A stretch of DNA of 64,000 nucleotides from Flectonema sp. DT1601 (lineage: Eukaryota; Euglenozoa; Diplonemea; Diplonemida; Diplonemidae). The stretch lies in assembly GCA_964019425.1 (NCBI GenBank), contig OZ025789.1, positions 682,001 to 746,000 on the forward strand. The letters run 5' to 3'. The position numbers were made by a program, and so were the translations under genes. Positions 24,047 to 34,389 of the stretch are shown piece by piece. Positions within the stretch are counted from its first letter, which is position 1. Each line of letters begins with the position of its first letter. The notes beneath the pieces were generated by a model. That model ran no database searches, had not been told where the DNA came from, and worked only from the letters and a program-made list of their open reading frames with translations.

Positions 24047-24901
24047 ATGACCACACTAGATGATAGTCCTCCTCCTGTTACAACAAAAAGACTAAAAGCA
24101 AAGCGTCAGAGGAATGCAACCCAACCCCATCGACTACCAGATGGTAAAGTTATGATGGATGCGAGTGTTGGAATACTCTCAACCATAAGAGACGGTGATA
24201 TCACAGCTGTTGAAAATGAAATATCAAACCCGACTGATGGGATTCAGTGCGACTTAGTAGTTGACAGACATCGAAGTAATGCCATGCATTGGGCAGCAGG
24301 GGGGGGACACCTCAAAATATGTGAACTTTTGTTCAATGAATTCGGAGACAAGTATTTAGTGGCCGTCAACAAGGACGGCAGAAATGCTCTTCACTGGGCA
24401 GCTAGAAATGGTCACATCCCAGTGATGGAGTGGTTGCTATCAAAAGGCTTCAACATCGATACTCCCACCAAGAGTGGAAATACAGCACTTCACTGGGCAA
24501 TATGGGGAGCTCAATTGGAAGCTTGTAAGTGGTTGGTTCAATCTGGTGCGAGCCTTCATTTAGAAAATGAAACCTGTTGTACAGCTGTTCATTGGGCAGC
24601 AGCAAAAGGAAATATTCTAATTTGTGAATATCTTCTTTCTATTGGAGCTGACTTTTCTGCTATCAATTCTGCCGGTCACGGTGTTGTTACAAAAGCTGCC
24701 TGGGAAGGACACACAAAACTAGTTCAGTATTTCCTCGATGATTTAAAATTAACTTCTCAAATTAACTTAATTGACGTCCACGGCATGACTGCTGCTGGAC
24801 TAGCCAGAAAGAATGGGCACAATGAAGTAGCGGATTTGATTGAGCAACACGGTCGGCAGGATGCTAAGAGTGGGAGTTCTGATTTGCCTGCCCAGAGCTA
24901 G
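24047..24901 (+). CDS. Ankyrin-repeat protein
   Basis: A single exon of 284 residues. The start chosen is the ATG six bases after a TTATTTCAG acceptor (AG at 24039-24040); the frame is open further upstream but without pyrimidine-AG support. After a basic N-terminus (KTKRLKAKRQR type) come about six ankyrin repeats between residues 45 and 265. The strongest units are HWAAGGGHLKICELL, ALHWAARNGHIPVMEWLL, ALHWAIWGAQLEACKWL and VHWAAAKGNILICEYLL. The repeated HWA in place of the usual HLA is seen in some nuclear and ZDHHC-type ankyrin proteins, but no palmitoyltransferase domain follows. A protein-interaction role is likely; the partner is unknown. It ends only 85 bp before the next start codon. 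Confidence 0.85.
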   Translation: MTTLDDSPPPVTTKRLKAKRQRNATQPHRLPDGKVMMDASVGILSTIRDGDITAVENEISNPTDGIQCDLVVDRHRSNAMHWAAGGGHLKICELLFNEFGDKYLVAVNKDGRNALHWAARNGHIPVMEWLLSKGFNIDTPTKSGNTALHWAIWGAQLEACKWLVQSGASLHLENETCCTAVHWAAAKGNILICEYLLSIGADFSAINSAGHGVVTKAAWEGHTKLVQYFLDDLKLTSQINLIDVHGMTAAGLARKNGHNEVADLIEQHGRQDAKSGSSDLPAQS

Positions 24902-24986
24902 ATTGAAGTCACAGATATTTGTATTTAATAATTAATTAGATAAAGTTTACTTTACTTAATCACTGCAGAGTAATAAAACATAAATA

Positions 24987-25915
24987 ATGTATCGGCCTGG
25001 ACCGCAGCGGTCGCAACAGCAACAGCCGGCTCCGTACTCGCAATCAAGAGCTCCTGGAGTGCAGGCTCCCAATGAGATCCCTCGAACATCAGTTCTCGTT
25101 GACGACGTGTCGTACGATTTGTGGAAGGCTGGAGGAGGGAGGAATGGAGCAAATGGAAGAGGAGTTGGAGAGAGGTATGAGAATGGCTGTTGGGTACAAA
25201 GTCATCCAGCAATAGTGTCGGATGGCTACAAGGCTCAGCTTGCAGCGCAGGGAGTCGCAGATACTTTCGGAAGCTACGGAATGATGTGGAGTTCTGCAAT
25301 GCGTCACGGAACTGCATTTGGTCTCCGGCTCACAGCTGCTGAACTTCGCAGCTTCACTCAGGGGAACTATTTAATTGGTATCACACCAAATAGTGTATTC
25401 AATCCAGAAGCACGTCCTCACGCTGATGGTTGGCTTCCATTTGTAGTTTGCTCAGCCAGAGGATCAGTTTCCCTTCGCGGTGAAGTCAGGAAATTAAATC
25501 CCTGGGAGGGTCGCGTCGTGGAAGTTGGTTTCCACATCCGAGTAGGTGCGCAGCCTGGCAGAATTAGAGTTTCTGTTTACGTAAATAATCAAATAGTTAT
25601 TCATGATGAAAATATGAAACTACCCAGACAGGATAGCATTCATTTATTCGTATGTTTTGTTAATAATATCTGACCAGTTGGTACTAAAACACTAATAACA
25701 TTAATTACAAACAGTGCTTTCTCAATTTCGCAGGAGACACCGCTGAAATCATTCCGAACTGGAGACCTCCAGCAGACCCACTCAGCGATCCAAGACAGCA
25801 ATCCCTTGCTAGCCCTCAGGGGCAAGTAGGCTACCGAGGTCAACCGCAGAGAGTGATGCCAACTGGTGGATCAAAAGGTGGAAAGGGATACAACAGGAGT
25901 GTTCCTCGTTATTAA
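24987..25915 (+). CDS. Unassigned protein with Gln-rich head and Gly/Arg-rich tail
   Basis: Exons 24987-25649 and 25715-25915 give 287 residues; the 65-nt intron (GTATGT...AAACAG) splices in phase 0 and continues HLF into CFLNFAGDTAEI. Residues 1-35 are Gln/Pro/Ser-rich. The core (40-245) alternates short hydrophobic strands and has a VEVGFHIRVGAQPGRIRVSVYVNNQIVIHDENMK-like strand pattern suggestive of a beta-sandwich of the SPRY or lectin type, but no signature is decisive. The last 45 residues are Gly/Arg/Gln-rich and basic, a style common in RNA-associated proteins. An acceptor-like CTGCAG lies 18 bases before the ATG. Family not recognised. Confidence 0.62.
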
Positions 25916-27042
25916 ATAGAGTTGATAATATTTTCTTTAAATCAAATGGTTTGCAAGAAGTAGTCCACACTTTTCATTGTGGTACTTCGCTCACACATTA
26001 TCAGCGTCATTTGAGGTCTGAACCGAATTTTCACAGAAATTGAAAAGAAACAGAACAACAAAAAGTGCACATCAAGAGTAAGGAAAGTACGATGCGTGCT
26101 ATTCGCTATTCCTATTTATCTGGTGGTGTAACTTGTCACCTGCCTTGAATGCGCTGGTTGAAATGATGTGTTTTACCCTGTAGCAAACTTGATAAAGATG
26201 CAGGAGTTTTATGTGTAAAAGAGATTAATGTTTGCTCTGTGATGGAAGGCTTTAGTGCTGATCCTATGAACCAATATTGTGTGCCCGCAATCCCCGTTTT
26301 TGATATTACGAAAACTTGCATCTCTTTTTTATGAATCACTCTATTCCACGCTTACGTTAATTATTAATTATTATTATTTTTATTTTTGTATTTTTCAAAA
26401 AAATACAAAAAAAAGCAAAACAAAAACTGTTAAGATGTGACCTTTTTTTTATAATAAATTCTTGCACTTGGGTGACTGTCCCCTTTATTCACAATTCTTG
26501 TTGATTTCATTTTTTTTCTTCTGCAGTGCAACGAGTAGTCACGTTTTTTAAAAAAAAAAAAAAAAAAAAGAGCTTCTTTTGCTCAGCCTCACTTCTTGTG
26601 ATTTGAAGATTGTGATTCTTCCTTACGAGAAGGACCTTACTCAGGAAATACAACCGATGATGGTTGACAATGTCTTTCGGATTGAGAAAAATGTGTTTTA
26701 AAAAATTTTACGGAAGAAGGTATTGTTGAGCTTTTTCCCTTTTTATTTGTTTCTCTTCAAGAAACTTAATCAGCGGTAGCATTATTATTATTTTTCTTTT
26801 TCTCGTAATTCTCAATATCTCACCTGCTCCCTCCCTGTATCTGTAGTTCGTTATGTTTATTTATTCAGAACAATATGTTCACGTTGGAAGCAATATTTTT
26901 TTTTGTTTAATTATTTTCTTCATTTCCAACAGTAAAAAACACTTAAGCGTTCTACAGGTAGTATTTAGACAAAAAAAAAAAAAAAAAAAGGATACTTTTT
27001 GTTTTGTTTTTTTGTTAATTTTCTTATCAAAAAAATTTAATT
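25916..27042. other. Intergenic spacer with one coding-like island
   Basis: Mostly AT-rich, with A and T tracts at 26551-26569 and 26970-26989. One island (26184-26334) looks coding and is listed separately. TTCTACAG at about 26951-26958 could be the leader acceptor of the secreted glycoprotein gene that follows. Confidence 0.5.
26184..26334 (+). CDS. Possible terminal exon of a small unplaced gene
   Basis: After TTTTACCCTGTAG a frame of 49 codons runs to a TGA at 26332-26334. Its composition (Val, Cys, Asp, Met, Pro, few homopolymers) is unlike the flanking spacer and reads KLDKDAGVLCVKEIN and so on. An upstream ATG at 26091 opens a short frame, but its GT donor does not join in phase, so the first exon is unresolved. 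It may be a genuine small protein, a decayed exon or chance. Confidence 0.3.
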
Positions 27043-27265
27043 ATGAATACTGCTTGTGTTGTACTTGTGTTGCTTTCTGTCAGTTACGCCACACCAATAC
27101 CGGCTGAGGTAACTGAGGAACACCTTCGAGCGTTAAATAAATGTAAGGAAATAGCGCAGGTAGGTGCAGCAGAAGCAAAAGCAACTTTGATTCAGCAGTT
27201 GGAGAGTGTGGCATTCAAAGAGAAGATTGCTATTGAAGCGCCGTACCTTTTAAAGTATGAACAAT

Positions 27266-27354
<89 letters not shown>

Positions 27355-28523
27355 CTTCAAAAAAATAAAACCAAAAACAAAACAGCTACAGCGGTGAAGA
27401 AATCCATCAGATGCTGAATGATGAATATCAAGTTACTGAAGTCTGTCACAATTGGGAACCAATGCCGTGGGGGAATGTCGATGGAGACTTGTCGTTGAAC
27501 TCAACTATAGGACAGAAATATTTTTATAATCTGTGGCAACTTGTTACTCTCGGATTCACTCAGAATAACCCAAATATATTCTCAAACAGAGCTGAAGTTA
27601 TGATTTATAATTTACAAAATTTTTCATCGCCAACTGGAATACCCACCTTTCAAGAAGCAAGCGAAAGACTCATTTACGGAGCTACCAATTTCCTAAAGTT
27701 GAGTACGGGCAACGGACTCTTCGGGGGAGTAACGATGGTTTTTAATAATACTCACATTAGAAACTATACCGCAATCTTTGGGATCGACACTGGTGCTTTT
27801 GAGGGATTTTGCAACAGCACCAACCCACCTGCATTTTATAAGCCAAACTGTTCGGCTGTTGGAACAGTTGGAACGTTCGATCAGTGGGAATCGAACTTCT
27901 TGTCATTAGCGGGTTTCTGGAATGGAGCCCCTGGAAGTCATAAAAACATCACTGAGATGGATGTTCTCTCTCTTTTAGTATCTTCAATGTTGCAGACTGA
28001 CTACGATAAGGCAGTCAACATGACCGAAGGTATCTTTTATAATGAAGCAAATCCGATGATGAATTTACGCTATCCCGAAGGAATCAAAATGATTGTTCTA
28101 AATGTGACTGACAACCTCTTTGGATCACATATTGGATCTCAGTTACAGCAGTGGGCTATTTCTAACAATTGGGTTCTTTCTTGGGGATACGCTGACCTGT
28201 CTTTGTTTGGTCCTGCTGTGAAAGCAAACAAACGTTTTCTTGATCCGTTTGTACTTCAACACATTACAGCTGGTCGTAATATTACTGTGGATGTGGATTT
28301 CCCACATCTGCTTTCGGTATTTTCTGATGCTTGGGTAACGTCAAACCAGTCCCTTTCTCACCATATTAATGATCGCCCTTGGCAAACAGAACAATTTAAT
28401 TCCCTCTGGTCGAATATTAGCGACAGCATTTTACGCATTCAACCCTTGTACAGACACGCTTGTGAGGATCACTCATGTGCGGCAGTTAGAGTCAAGGATG
28501 GAGCGTGTGTGTGTTCAGTATAG
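27043..28523 (+). CDS. Secreted or lumenal N-glycoprotein of unknown function
   Basis: Exons 27043-27254 and 27386-28523 give 449 residues. The N-terminus has a clear signal peptide (MNTACVVLVLLSVSYA, cut near residue 16-18). The mature chain carries about twelve N-x-S/T sequons and an even spread of aromatic residues, ending in a Cys-rich tail (six Cys in the last 25 residues), as expected for a secreted, lysosomal or surface glycoprotein. No transmembrane span or GPI signal follows. The 131-nt intron starts GTATGA, is filled by about 30 AAC triplets and ends AAAACAG. The enzyme family, if any, is not recognised; phospholipase-B-like and protease motifs were looked for and not seen. Confidence 0.78.
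27266..27355 (+). repeat. (AAC)30 microsatellite inside an intron
   Basis: About 90 bases of uninterrupted AAC triplets between 27266 and 27355. It occupies two thirds of the only intron of the secreted glycoprotein gene. It contains no T, so it adds no pyrimidine tract near the acceptor. Length is expected to vary between individuals or strains. Confidence 0.95.
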
Positions 28524-29029
28524 TATTCTTTTTTTTTTTTTTTTTTTTCAATAAATCCCACTCAGCCGTGTTTTTCTTTTTTAAAAAGTGATGTGTTTTT
28601 TATTTTTATATATTAAATACTTGACAAAAATGTTAGTTGGTTAACAAAATATAACATTTTTTTTATTTTATTTATTATTATGGAAACAGGCTTTTGTGTG
28701 GCGTGATCGTAATCTCACTTCAACAGCCGACTGATCGTGGTTAATATTTATTTTCCGAAACACTATCCCTCGAAACACTATCCTATTTTTGATATGATTA
28801 TCTCAACGTGTACTCTTCGAATATATTTCTTTGCAAAAATTTCTTGCAATTTCTTTTCTCTCTCAGAATCTGTTCGATTTCTGAAATTAATATTTTGTGA
28901 ACACTCTGATGGGTCAGATGTTTCACAAAAAAACGAGAGATCCCCTTCTCTTCAATCTCCTTCTCCTCAGCTAACTAATTATTATTATTGCTACTCTCCT
29001 TAACTTCAGAACAAGCACAAATCCATACG
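28524..29029. other. Intergenic spacer
   Basis: Contains T tracts and a pyrimidine-rich end. CTCTCCTTAACTTCAG (AG at 29008-29009) is an acceptor-like site 20 bases before the dioxygenase start codon. No gene seen. Confidence 0.6.
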
Positions 29030-29935
29030 ATGCCTTACGTAGAGCCAACAATCCCGAGAGTTAGCTCAACTGACCCGGATCTCAATGCGAAGGTAGCAAC
29101 AGCATTAGACGCAGACGGTCTTGTTTGCATAATGAACATTCTCAGTACTGAGAAAGTGAAGGAACTTAAAAAAGAAGTTTATGACTTGTTAGATAAACAA
29201 GACCACGGTAGAAACTCCTTTGAAGGATTTCAGACTAAGAGGTTGTACGGAATGTTTGCGAAGAGTCGAGCGTTCGATGACTTGGCAATCAATCCAACAG
29301 TTCTAAAGGCAATCGAACACTGCTTTGGAGCATCACAAAAAAAGGAACCATTCCTGTTGTCAGCTCCAACTGGTATCGCTATTGGACCTGGTGAGAAGGC
29401 TCAAGAAATTCATGTTGATGAAGGAAAGTATCCTCTTTATAATATTAAACAAGAACTCGTCATGCAAGTGATGTGGGCGATTGATGACTTTACTGCTGCT
29501 AACGGTTCCACAGTAATGTTCCCAAAGTCTCATACATGGCCATCCGAAGTAAAGATCTTGGGAGGTCAGAAGCCCCCATACAATAACGTGTTTCACAGAG
29601 AGCATAACACATGGATAAAGGAACACAACTGTTGCCCAGCTACGATGCCGTCTGGATCGGTCCTCATCTTCAGAGGAAGTCTGGCACACGGTGGAGGTGC
29701 TAACAGAACTGGTAACTATCGACTGGGTCTCGCTATTGAATACGTGAGAGGATACCTTCGTCCTCAAGAAAATCAAGACCTCACTGTTTCCCCTGAGATT
29801 GTTGCGAATCTCAATCCGAAACTCCAATCGTTGCTTGGCTACAATATATTCCCTCCTTTCATGGGATATATTGATGGTAGACATCCTAAGAAGTTCCTTC
29901 CAAAACCTAACCAAGAAATGAAACCTAAACTGTAA
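29030..29935 (+). CDS. Phytanoyl-CoA dioxygenase-like (PhyH) Fe(II)/2-oxoglutarate oxygenase
   Basis: A single exon of 301 residues. The double-stranded beta-helix oxygenase signature is present: the iron facial triad as HVD at about residue 127-129 (in EIHVDEG) and a distal His near 220 (LAHGGGANRTG), followed by the Arg in NYRLGL that would hold 2-oxoglutarate. A substrate-flanking loop MFPKSHTW matches the family (typically PGSH). Length agrees with PF05721 members. Activity is hydroxylation of an unknown lipid or small-molecule substrate; true phytanoyl-CoA 2-hydroxylase is not implied, and no PTS1 or PTS2 peroxisomal signal is obvious (C-terminus KPKL). All catalytic residues appear intact. 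Confidence 0.88.
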   Translation: MPYVEPTIPRVSSTDPDLNAKVATALDADGLVCIMNILSTEKVKELKKEVYDLLDKQDHGRNSFEGFQTKRLYGMFAKSRAFDDLAINPTVLKAIEHCFGASQKKEPFLLSAPTGIAIGPGEKAQEIHVDEGKYPLYNIKQELVMQVMWAIDDFTAANGSTVMFPKSHTWPSEVKILGGQKPPYNNVFHREHNTWIKEHNCCPATMPSGSVLIFRGSLAHGGGANRTGNYRLGLAIEYVRGYLRPQENQDLTVSPEIVANLNPKLQSLLGYNIFPPFMGYIDGRHPKKFLPKPNQEMKPKL

Positions 29936-31000
29936 CTCTTCAACTGACAATTTTCAACACAATATTTTATTTTGTAATACAAGCCAATGATAGGGTTTTC
30001 CGTAGTCTGCAGTTTATCTGCGAAGTGAAACCTTACGCACGCTGGCTTTAACATGCTCTGGAATTCTCTTTGGGAATATTATAATCGGAGTACTGTGTCG
30101 ATGTTGATGTTGATGTTGATGTTGATGTTGGTGATATTCCTTCTTGTAAAAGACTTTTAATATAAATTACAACAACAGTCAGTTTTCGTTAGAAGTGATT
30201 CCTCACTTTACAAAACAAACGATTGCTCTCAAGTGTGTGGAAGTAGTTTGCTCTCTTGAAACACTTTTGTTGGTATTCTTAATTTATAGTTCTCTCTCCG
30301 TTACGAAGCCTCACATAGTATCACAGCTATTAATAAACCTTTCACTCCTTTGCTTGTTCTGAGATGCTCTTAAAGTAATTCTTATATTTCTCTTTGTTCT
30401 TTTCTTTATGAAGAACACGTGTTAATAAGCTCCATGGCAGTAGGCTGTACTACTAATAGACAATTTGATTAACAAAAAAAATTTTAGGATGACTTTTTTC
30501 CAGTAATTCTTTACTTTCTCCTGTTCTTGTTTGTAAGTGTTAGACGCAGGTTGGAAACAAACCATTTCCAACTGCGGGTTTGTCTTTACCCAAATTCTGA
30601 CTTACTGTAGTCTTATAGTTTTAATTGATCCTTTTTTTGTTTCTTTTATTTCTTTCTTCTAATGTAAAAAAAACAATTGGATCTCATCCCCATGTTTCAC
30701 TTCCTTAAATGAATAGCGTTCGACGCTACCTCTCTATAGCAATGTTTAAGCGGGTAGCTTTATCGCTCCTCCTTTTAAGTTGGCTTTTCGAAGATACAAA
30801 CTAATAAGTAGTATCGTTGATGAAGAAACTCTGTTGTTTTGGTTCTTTGAGTACCACGACCTGGTCTGGACTACCATCATGTCGTCGGATGATAAATATA
30901 ATTCCTTTCTCCAGGTTGAAGTCTTTTATGAATGTAGAGAACTAATTATATAAAATTACTGAAGTTGTAAATAACATTTCAATATAACAGTTCCCCACAG
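29936..31000. other. Intergenic spacer with hexanucleotide repeat
   Basis: No gene recognised. A (GATGTT)5 tandem repeat lies at about 30099-30130. The end (AACAG at 30986-30990 and CCCCACAG directly abutting the next ATG at 31001) offers two acceptor-like sites. Confidence 0.6.
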
Positions 31001-32563
31001 ATGTGGAACGAGGGGGATGACGATGTAGTCAGTCCGCTGAAGACTCTTTCGGCGGAGTTGGGTGACGCAGGACTGCCGTTGTGGTTTCCAACGAAGGACA
31101 CAAGCGCAGATTTTGATGGAACATTGTCGGTTCACATGTCTCCGTACTCACCTCTTGGTAGTCTGAAGGAACAATTATTAAATCCCATTTCGGAAGAACA
31201 ACTCGGGATTGGTGTCGACGAACTGACAGAAGCAATCCTTGCGAAGCCGACTAATGGGTTTCAACCCGACCCGCGACAAACAATTCTCTCAGAAAAGATT
31301 CTGAAAGAAACAAAACTGAGACAGCGAAACAGAATCGACACTTCCCTCACCAGAATTGACCCGGCCTGCGTTGATTTGTTTCTCAGATGTTATTTAGGGA
31401 AGGTTGTGGCTTCTAATTATTTAACTCATCTTCGTAATTTTATTTTCTCAGTTCCTCCGCAGACGGCAGAAGCACACCAACAAGCAGCTCTTGAAATATT
31501 CACCAAAGACGTGCAATATGTTCTTTCTATTTGGAAGAAAAACGTTCAGTTTATCCCTCAGTCAGACACTGCTCGGGATCGACTTCGTCTACACATCTAC
31601 AACACGGTGACTGGTCACGCTAGTATCTTAAAGGAGCGTAAGAAAGATCTTTATCCTCTCCAAGTTTCACATACTCATCACTATTCAATCATCAGAAGTA
31701 ACGACTCTGAAGATAGTAAACAAGATCGGTATTTCTTTGACATGCAACTCACAAACCCTGGTAGCCGAAGTTATAGATTCTGGTTACACGATATAAAGTC
31801 TTTGTATGGAATATCAGAAGAGGAAGCAGCGTACTACGACTTTCAAATACTTCACTCGAGCTCTGGTGTATCCGCAAAGAAAAGTACTCAACCATTAGCT
31901 GCCTCGTTAATAGTACCAAAGTGTGTGCAGGATGAGAATAGTTGTATTAGAGAGATTGTTATTCTCGAAACAGAGTTTGGTTTTCGGCATTTTATTTCCG
32001 TTGAGATTGTGAATCCAGTGCACCTGTTGCGTAGACCACTTACTCAGACAGGACTTGTTAATGATTGGGGATACTACGTACCTCCAACAGTTGTGATGCT
32101 CAAAAAGCGTTTTTATAGATGTGGAGCACACAAGCTAAGAGATGTGTTCTCTCCTTGTAAAAGAAGTAGTTTACCAAGTGATTGGGAAGAGCTTCTTCGT
32201 GAAGAGAATGATTCAAATCTCGCAGCTCCCATGTTATTGGCGTACCTCAGTGGGGTGCCGGGTTCTGTTTTTGGAAAAGCTGTTTGCACTCAACAGATGG
32301 CAAAAGATCCATTAGCATTTATCATGTCTTTACCTGTAGCTAATCAACAACTTTCTCTTTGGACACTTCACTTCCTCTCATCTCTTCTTTCTCACAGCGA
32401 TTCCAATCGCACGAATCCACGGTTGCTGTCTTTGTCGATGGCACCTTCGCTTTTCTTTTTCCCATCGACTTCACTTTCACAATTAGTTTCACAAAATCAA
32501 CAGTCAGTTCAATTACTTCATCTGCTGATCACAAACTATAAAAGAGATGTCTACGAGAAGTAA
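31001..32563 (+). CDS. Large protein with degenerate RhoGAP-like C-terminus
   Basis: A single exon of 520 residues with the ATG immediately after CCCCACAG. Residues 365-515 follow the RhoGAP order: a KRFYRCG segment where family members have the arginine finger (IFRVSG), then AAPMLLAYLSGVP (compare the LLKxYLRxLP helix) and LPVANQQLSLWTLHFLSSLL (compare LPxxNxxxLxxLxxFL) ending MAPSLFF. The upstream 220-340 region is rich in beta-strand patterns (a QLTNPGSRSYRFWL segment) reminiscent of the ASH domain that precedes RhoGAP in OCRL-type proteins. GTPase-activating activity is uncertain because the finger region is weak. The N-terminal 200 residues are unassigned. Confidence 0.6.
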   Translation: MWNEGDDDVVSPLKTLSAELGDAGLPLWFPTKDTSADFDGTLSVHMSPYSPLGSLKEQLLNPISEEQLGIGVDELTEAILAKPTNGFQPDPRQTILSEKILKETKLRQRNRIDTSLTRIDPACVDLFLRCYLGKVVASNYLTHLRNFIFSVPPQTAEAHQQAALEIFTKDVQYVLSIWKKNVQFIPQSDTARDRLRLHIYNTVTGHASILKERKKDLYPLQVSHTHHYSIIRSNDSEDSKQDRYFFDMQLTNPGSRSYRFWLHDIKSLYGISEEEAAYYDFQILHSSSGVSAKKSTQPLAASLIVPKCVQDENSCIREIVILETEFGFRHFISVEIVNPVHLLRRPLTQTGLVNDWGYYVPPTVVMLKKRFYRCGAHKLRDVFSPCKRSSLPSDWEELLREENDSNLAAPMLLAYLSGVPGSVFGKAVCTQQMAKDPLAFIMSLPVANQQLSLWTLHFLSSLLSHSDSNRTNPRLLSLSMAPSLFFFPSTSLSQLVSQNQQSVQLLHLLITNYKRDVYEK

Positions 32564-33207
32564 TTAGAATAAGAGTTCTCTTGTAGACACTCTTGAAGTC
32601 TAAGTCACTAAGGATCCCAAGCCTATCATTGAGTTGAACAGTTAACAATCTCTTACTAAGATCAACGAAGGTTTCGCTTGCATACAAGCGGCTCGCATTC
32701 TTAAGACGAAAAAAGAATCGGCAAACTTCACTATTTTTACTTACTCATTCACACTCTTATTTCGTTTGTGCGCAACCGGTAGAAAATCCTAATAAAGGAA
32801 TAGGTAAGTTACGCTGCCACAATTCTCTTCCTACCGAACAATGGGTTTGTAGGTACAATAAAAATAGTGAAGTTTCCTGTAGTTCCAAATAGTAGTTTCA
32901 GTGCCTTTTTCGCTGCTGATGAGTTCCAATTTAATGTTTTTAGGGGAGTTCTGTCGTCCCCCTCGTTTTTTGTATTGCTGTGATTCTCTGAGATAATTTT
33001 GTTTTTGTCTGCTTTGGTTCAAAACCGTACTTTTGATTTGATTCCGTTGTGTAATTAACCGTTCCGTAATACTACTTGTGGATTGTTTATCTGTTTGGTT
33101 GTATTGTCTCTAACAACTTCTCATTAGCAGCTCAATATGATGATCTTGTTGAAATAGTTTAGTCTTTCAGAGTCATTAGTGTTAAATTCAACAGCGTTAT
33201 CACAAAC
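32564..33207. other. Intergenic spacer carrying repeat copy A
   Basis: Besides a dispersed repeat (32714-32855, listed separately), this spacer has no recognised gene. It ends in AATTCAACAG about 17 bases before the next ATG. Confidence 0.6.
32714..32855 (+). repeat. Dispersed ~140-bp repeat, copy A
   Basis: This segment recurs in reverse orientation at 38506-38645 with about five substitutions and one 5-base length difference, roughly 93-95% identity. It starts after a short A run (GAATCGGCAAAC) and ends TTTGTAGGTAC. It has no coding potential and no A/B boxes that I can identify. A short non-autonomous element is the likely explanation. Confidence 0.9.
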
Positions 33208-33978
33208 ATGTTCATCGTGTGCGTATGCGCCGATCTCCGCGGCGTAAAGCACAACATGGAAATTGGATTTCCAGTGCAGCCAAGTATCGATGAACTGATC
33301 GCTGAGACAGAACGTCTTTTCCAGTTGGAGTTATTTATGAACGATAGACCGGGACAGTCAAGTGCACCATTTAGGGTGTCAAGATTCTTTATTCAAGACG
33401 AACAAACAAGGAGATGGATAGATCTAACCTGGTCATCACAATTAAGAGGATGGTGTCAGTTGTATGCAACACAACAAAAGGGAACAGGTTTAGCGAGTGA
33501 TAGAGAATTCAATCGATCGGATGCAGCTGTTTGGCCTCCACCTCCTCCTTCACAACGTGAATGGGATCATCGTGGAAGTCAGATGCCAGGCAGGCTACCT
33601 TCAGCAACCTTAAGTACGAGACGTGCTGAGAATGTTGACTCATATAAACATCAGTCGATAAGTAGAGATTACAATGACAGAGATCAAAGCAGCGTCATTT
33701 CTGAGCCTCGCTTTTCCCCGCCTCCCCCACCTCCCCAGAAAAGCCCCCCGAAATCCTCACCGTCCGCAAGAGGTGATATATCTCGTGGAGATGGTAACTC
33801 AGTCCCCATATCTGAAGAGCAAGCCATTTTATCCAAAGAAGCCAAACTGAAGGCTCACCGTGATGCTCTTCTCATCGAAGAAGCTCAACTACAACGAGAC
33901 AAGCAAGAGTTTATTGCGAGGACAGGAAGACTGCCAGGAGGAGGGTTGAGCAAGAATACAACGTGGGAACTTCCGTAG
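33208..33978 (+). CDS. BILBO1-NTD-like protein with Pro-rich linker
   Basis: A single exon of 256 residues. Residues 1-90 (MFIVCVCADLRGVKHNMEIGF, VQPSIDELIAETERLF, FFIQDE, RRWIDL, QLRGWCQLY) match, from memory, the ubiquitin-like N-terminal domain of BILBO1, the flagellar pocket collar protein of kinetoplastids, in both motif order and spacing. It lacks BILBO1's EF-hands and long coiled coil. Instead it has two polyproline runs (WPPPPPS and SPPPPPPQKSPP, candidates for SH3/profilin binding) and a final 55-residue charged helix. A second in-frame Met lies at residue 17. A cytoskeletal role near the flagellum is inferred only from the domain resemblance; the same domain is thought to occur in other flagellate proteins. 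Confidence 0.68.
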   Translation: MFIVCVCADLRGVKHNMEIGFPVQPSIDELIAETERLFQLELFMNDRPGQSSAPFRVSRFFIQDEQTRRWIDLTWSSQLRGWCQLYATQQKGTGLASDREFNRSDAAVWPPPPPSQREWDHRGSQMPGRLPSATLSTRRAENVDSYKHQSISRDYNDRDQSSVISEPRFSPPPPPPQKSPPKSSPSARGDISRGDGNSVPISEEQAILSKEAKLKAHRDALLIEEAQLQRDKQEFIARTGRLPGGGLSKNTTWELP

Positions 33979-34389
33979 TTCGACTTCCTAATGATGTCGT
34001 TATTGTTTACATACTGACTGACTTCTCTCATTCTCGTTGACTTTCCAAGAGACTTGTCTGGTCCTACGCGTTGCCTTCAGATTCACATTCGAACTGTTCT
34101 TTCTATTGAGAGTCCTCCTGATTTCTTGTAGGTTGATGGCGTACAGAGCTGACGATATTCGTACTCTATCGTACATAATGCTGTATTAGTTTTTTATTGT
34201 ATTATTTTAGTTAGTAATATTGTTGAGTAGTTTGTAGAATTCTTATTTCATCTTTCAGATAAAATGAACTGCTGGAGTAGTTGAAACAAAACACATCATT
34301 TGTTAGTTTAATTTTAGTTATTGTTTTTATCGTTTTTATTTGTTAAGAGACAAATTACATCAAAATTATGATTACTTTCTGATAACAAG
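33979..34389. other. Intergenic spacer
   Basis: AT-rich, with short T tracts and no recognised gene or repeat. Confidence 0.55.

Noticed and set aside
29360-29950. 196-codon antisense frame in the dioxygenase gene
   Set aside because: Shadow of a conserved enzyme with intact active-site residues on the + strand.
30099-30130. CRISPR-like array
   Set aside because: It is a plain tandem hexanucleotide without spacers; no CRISPR in the window.
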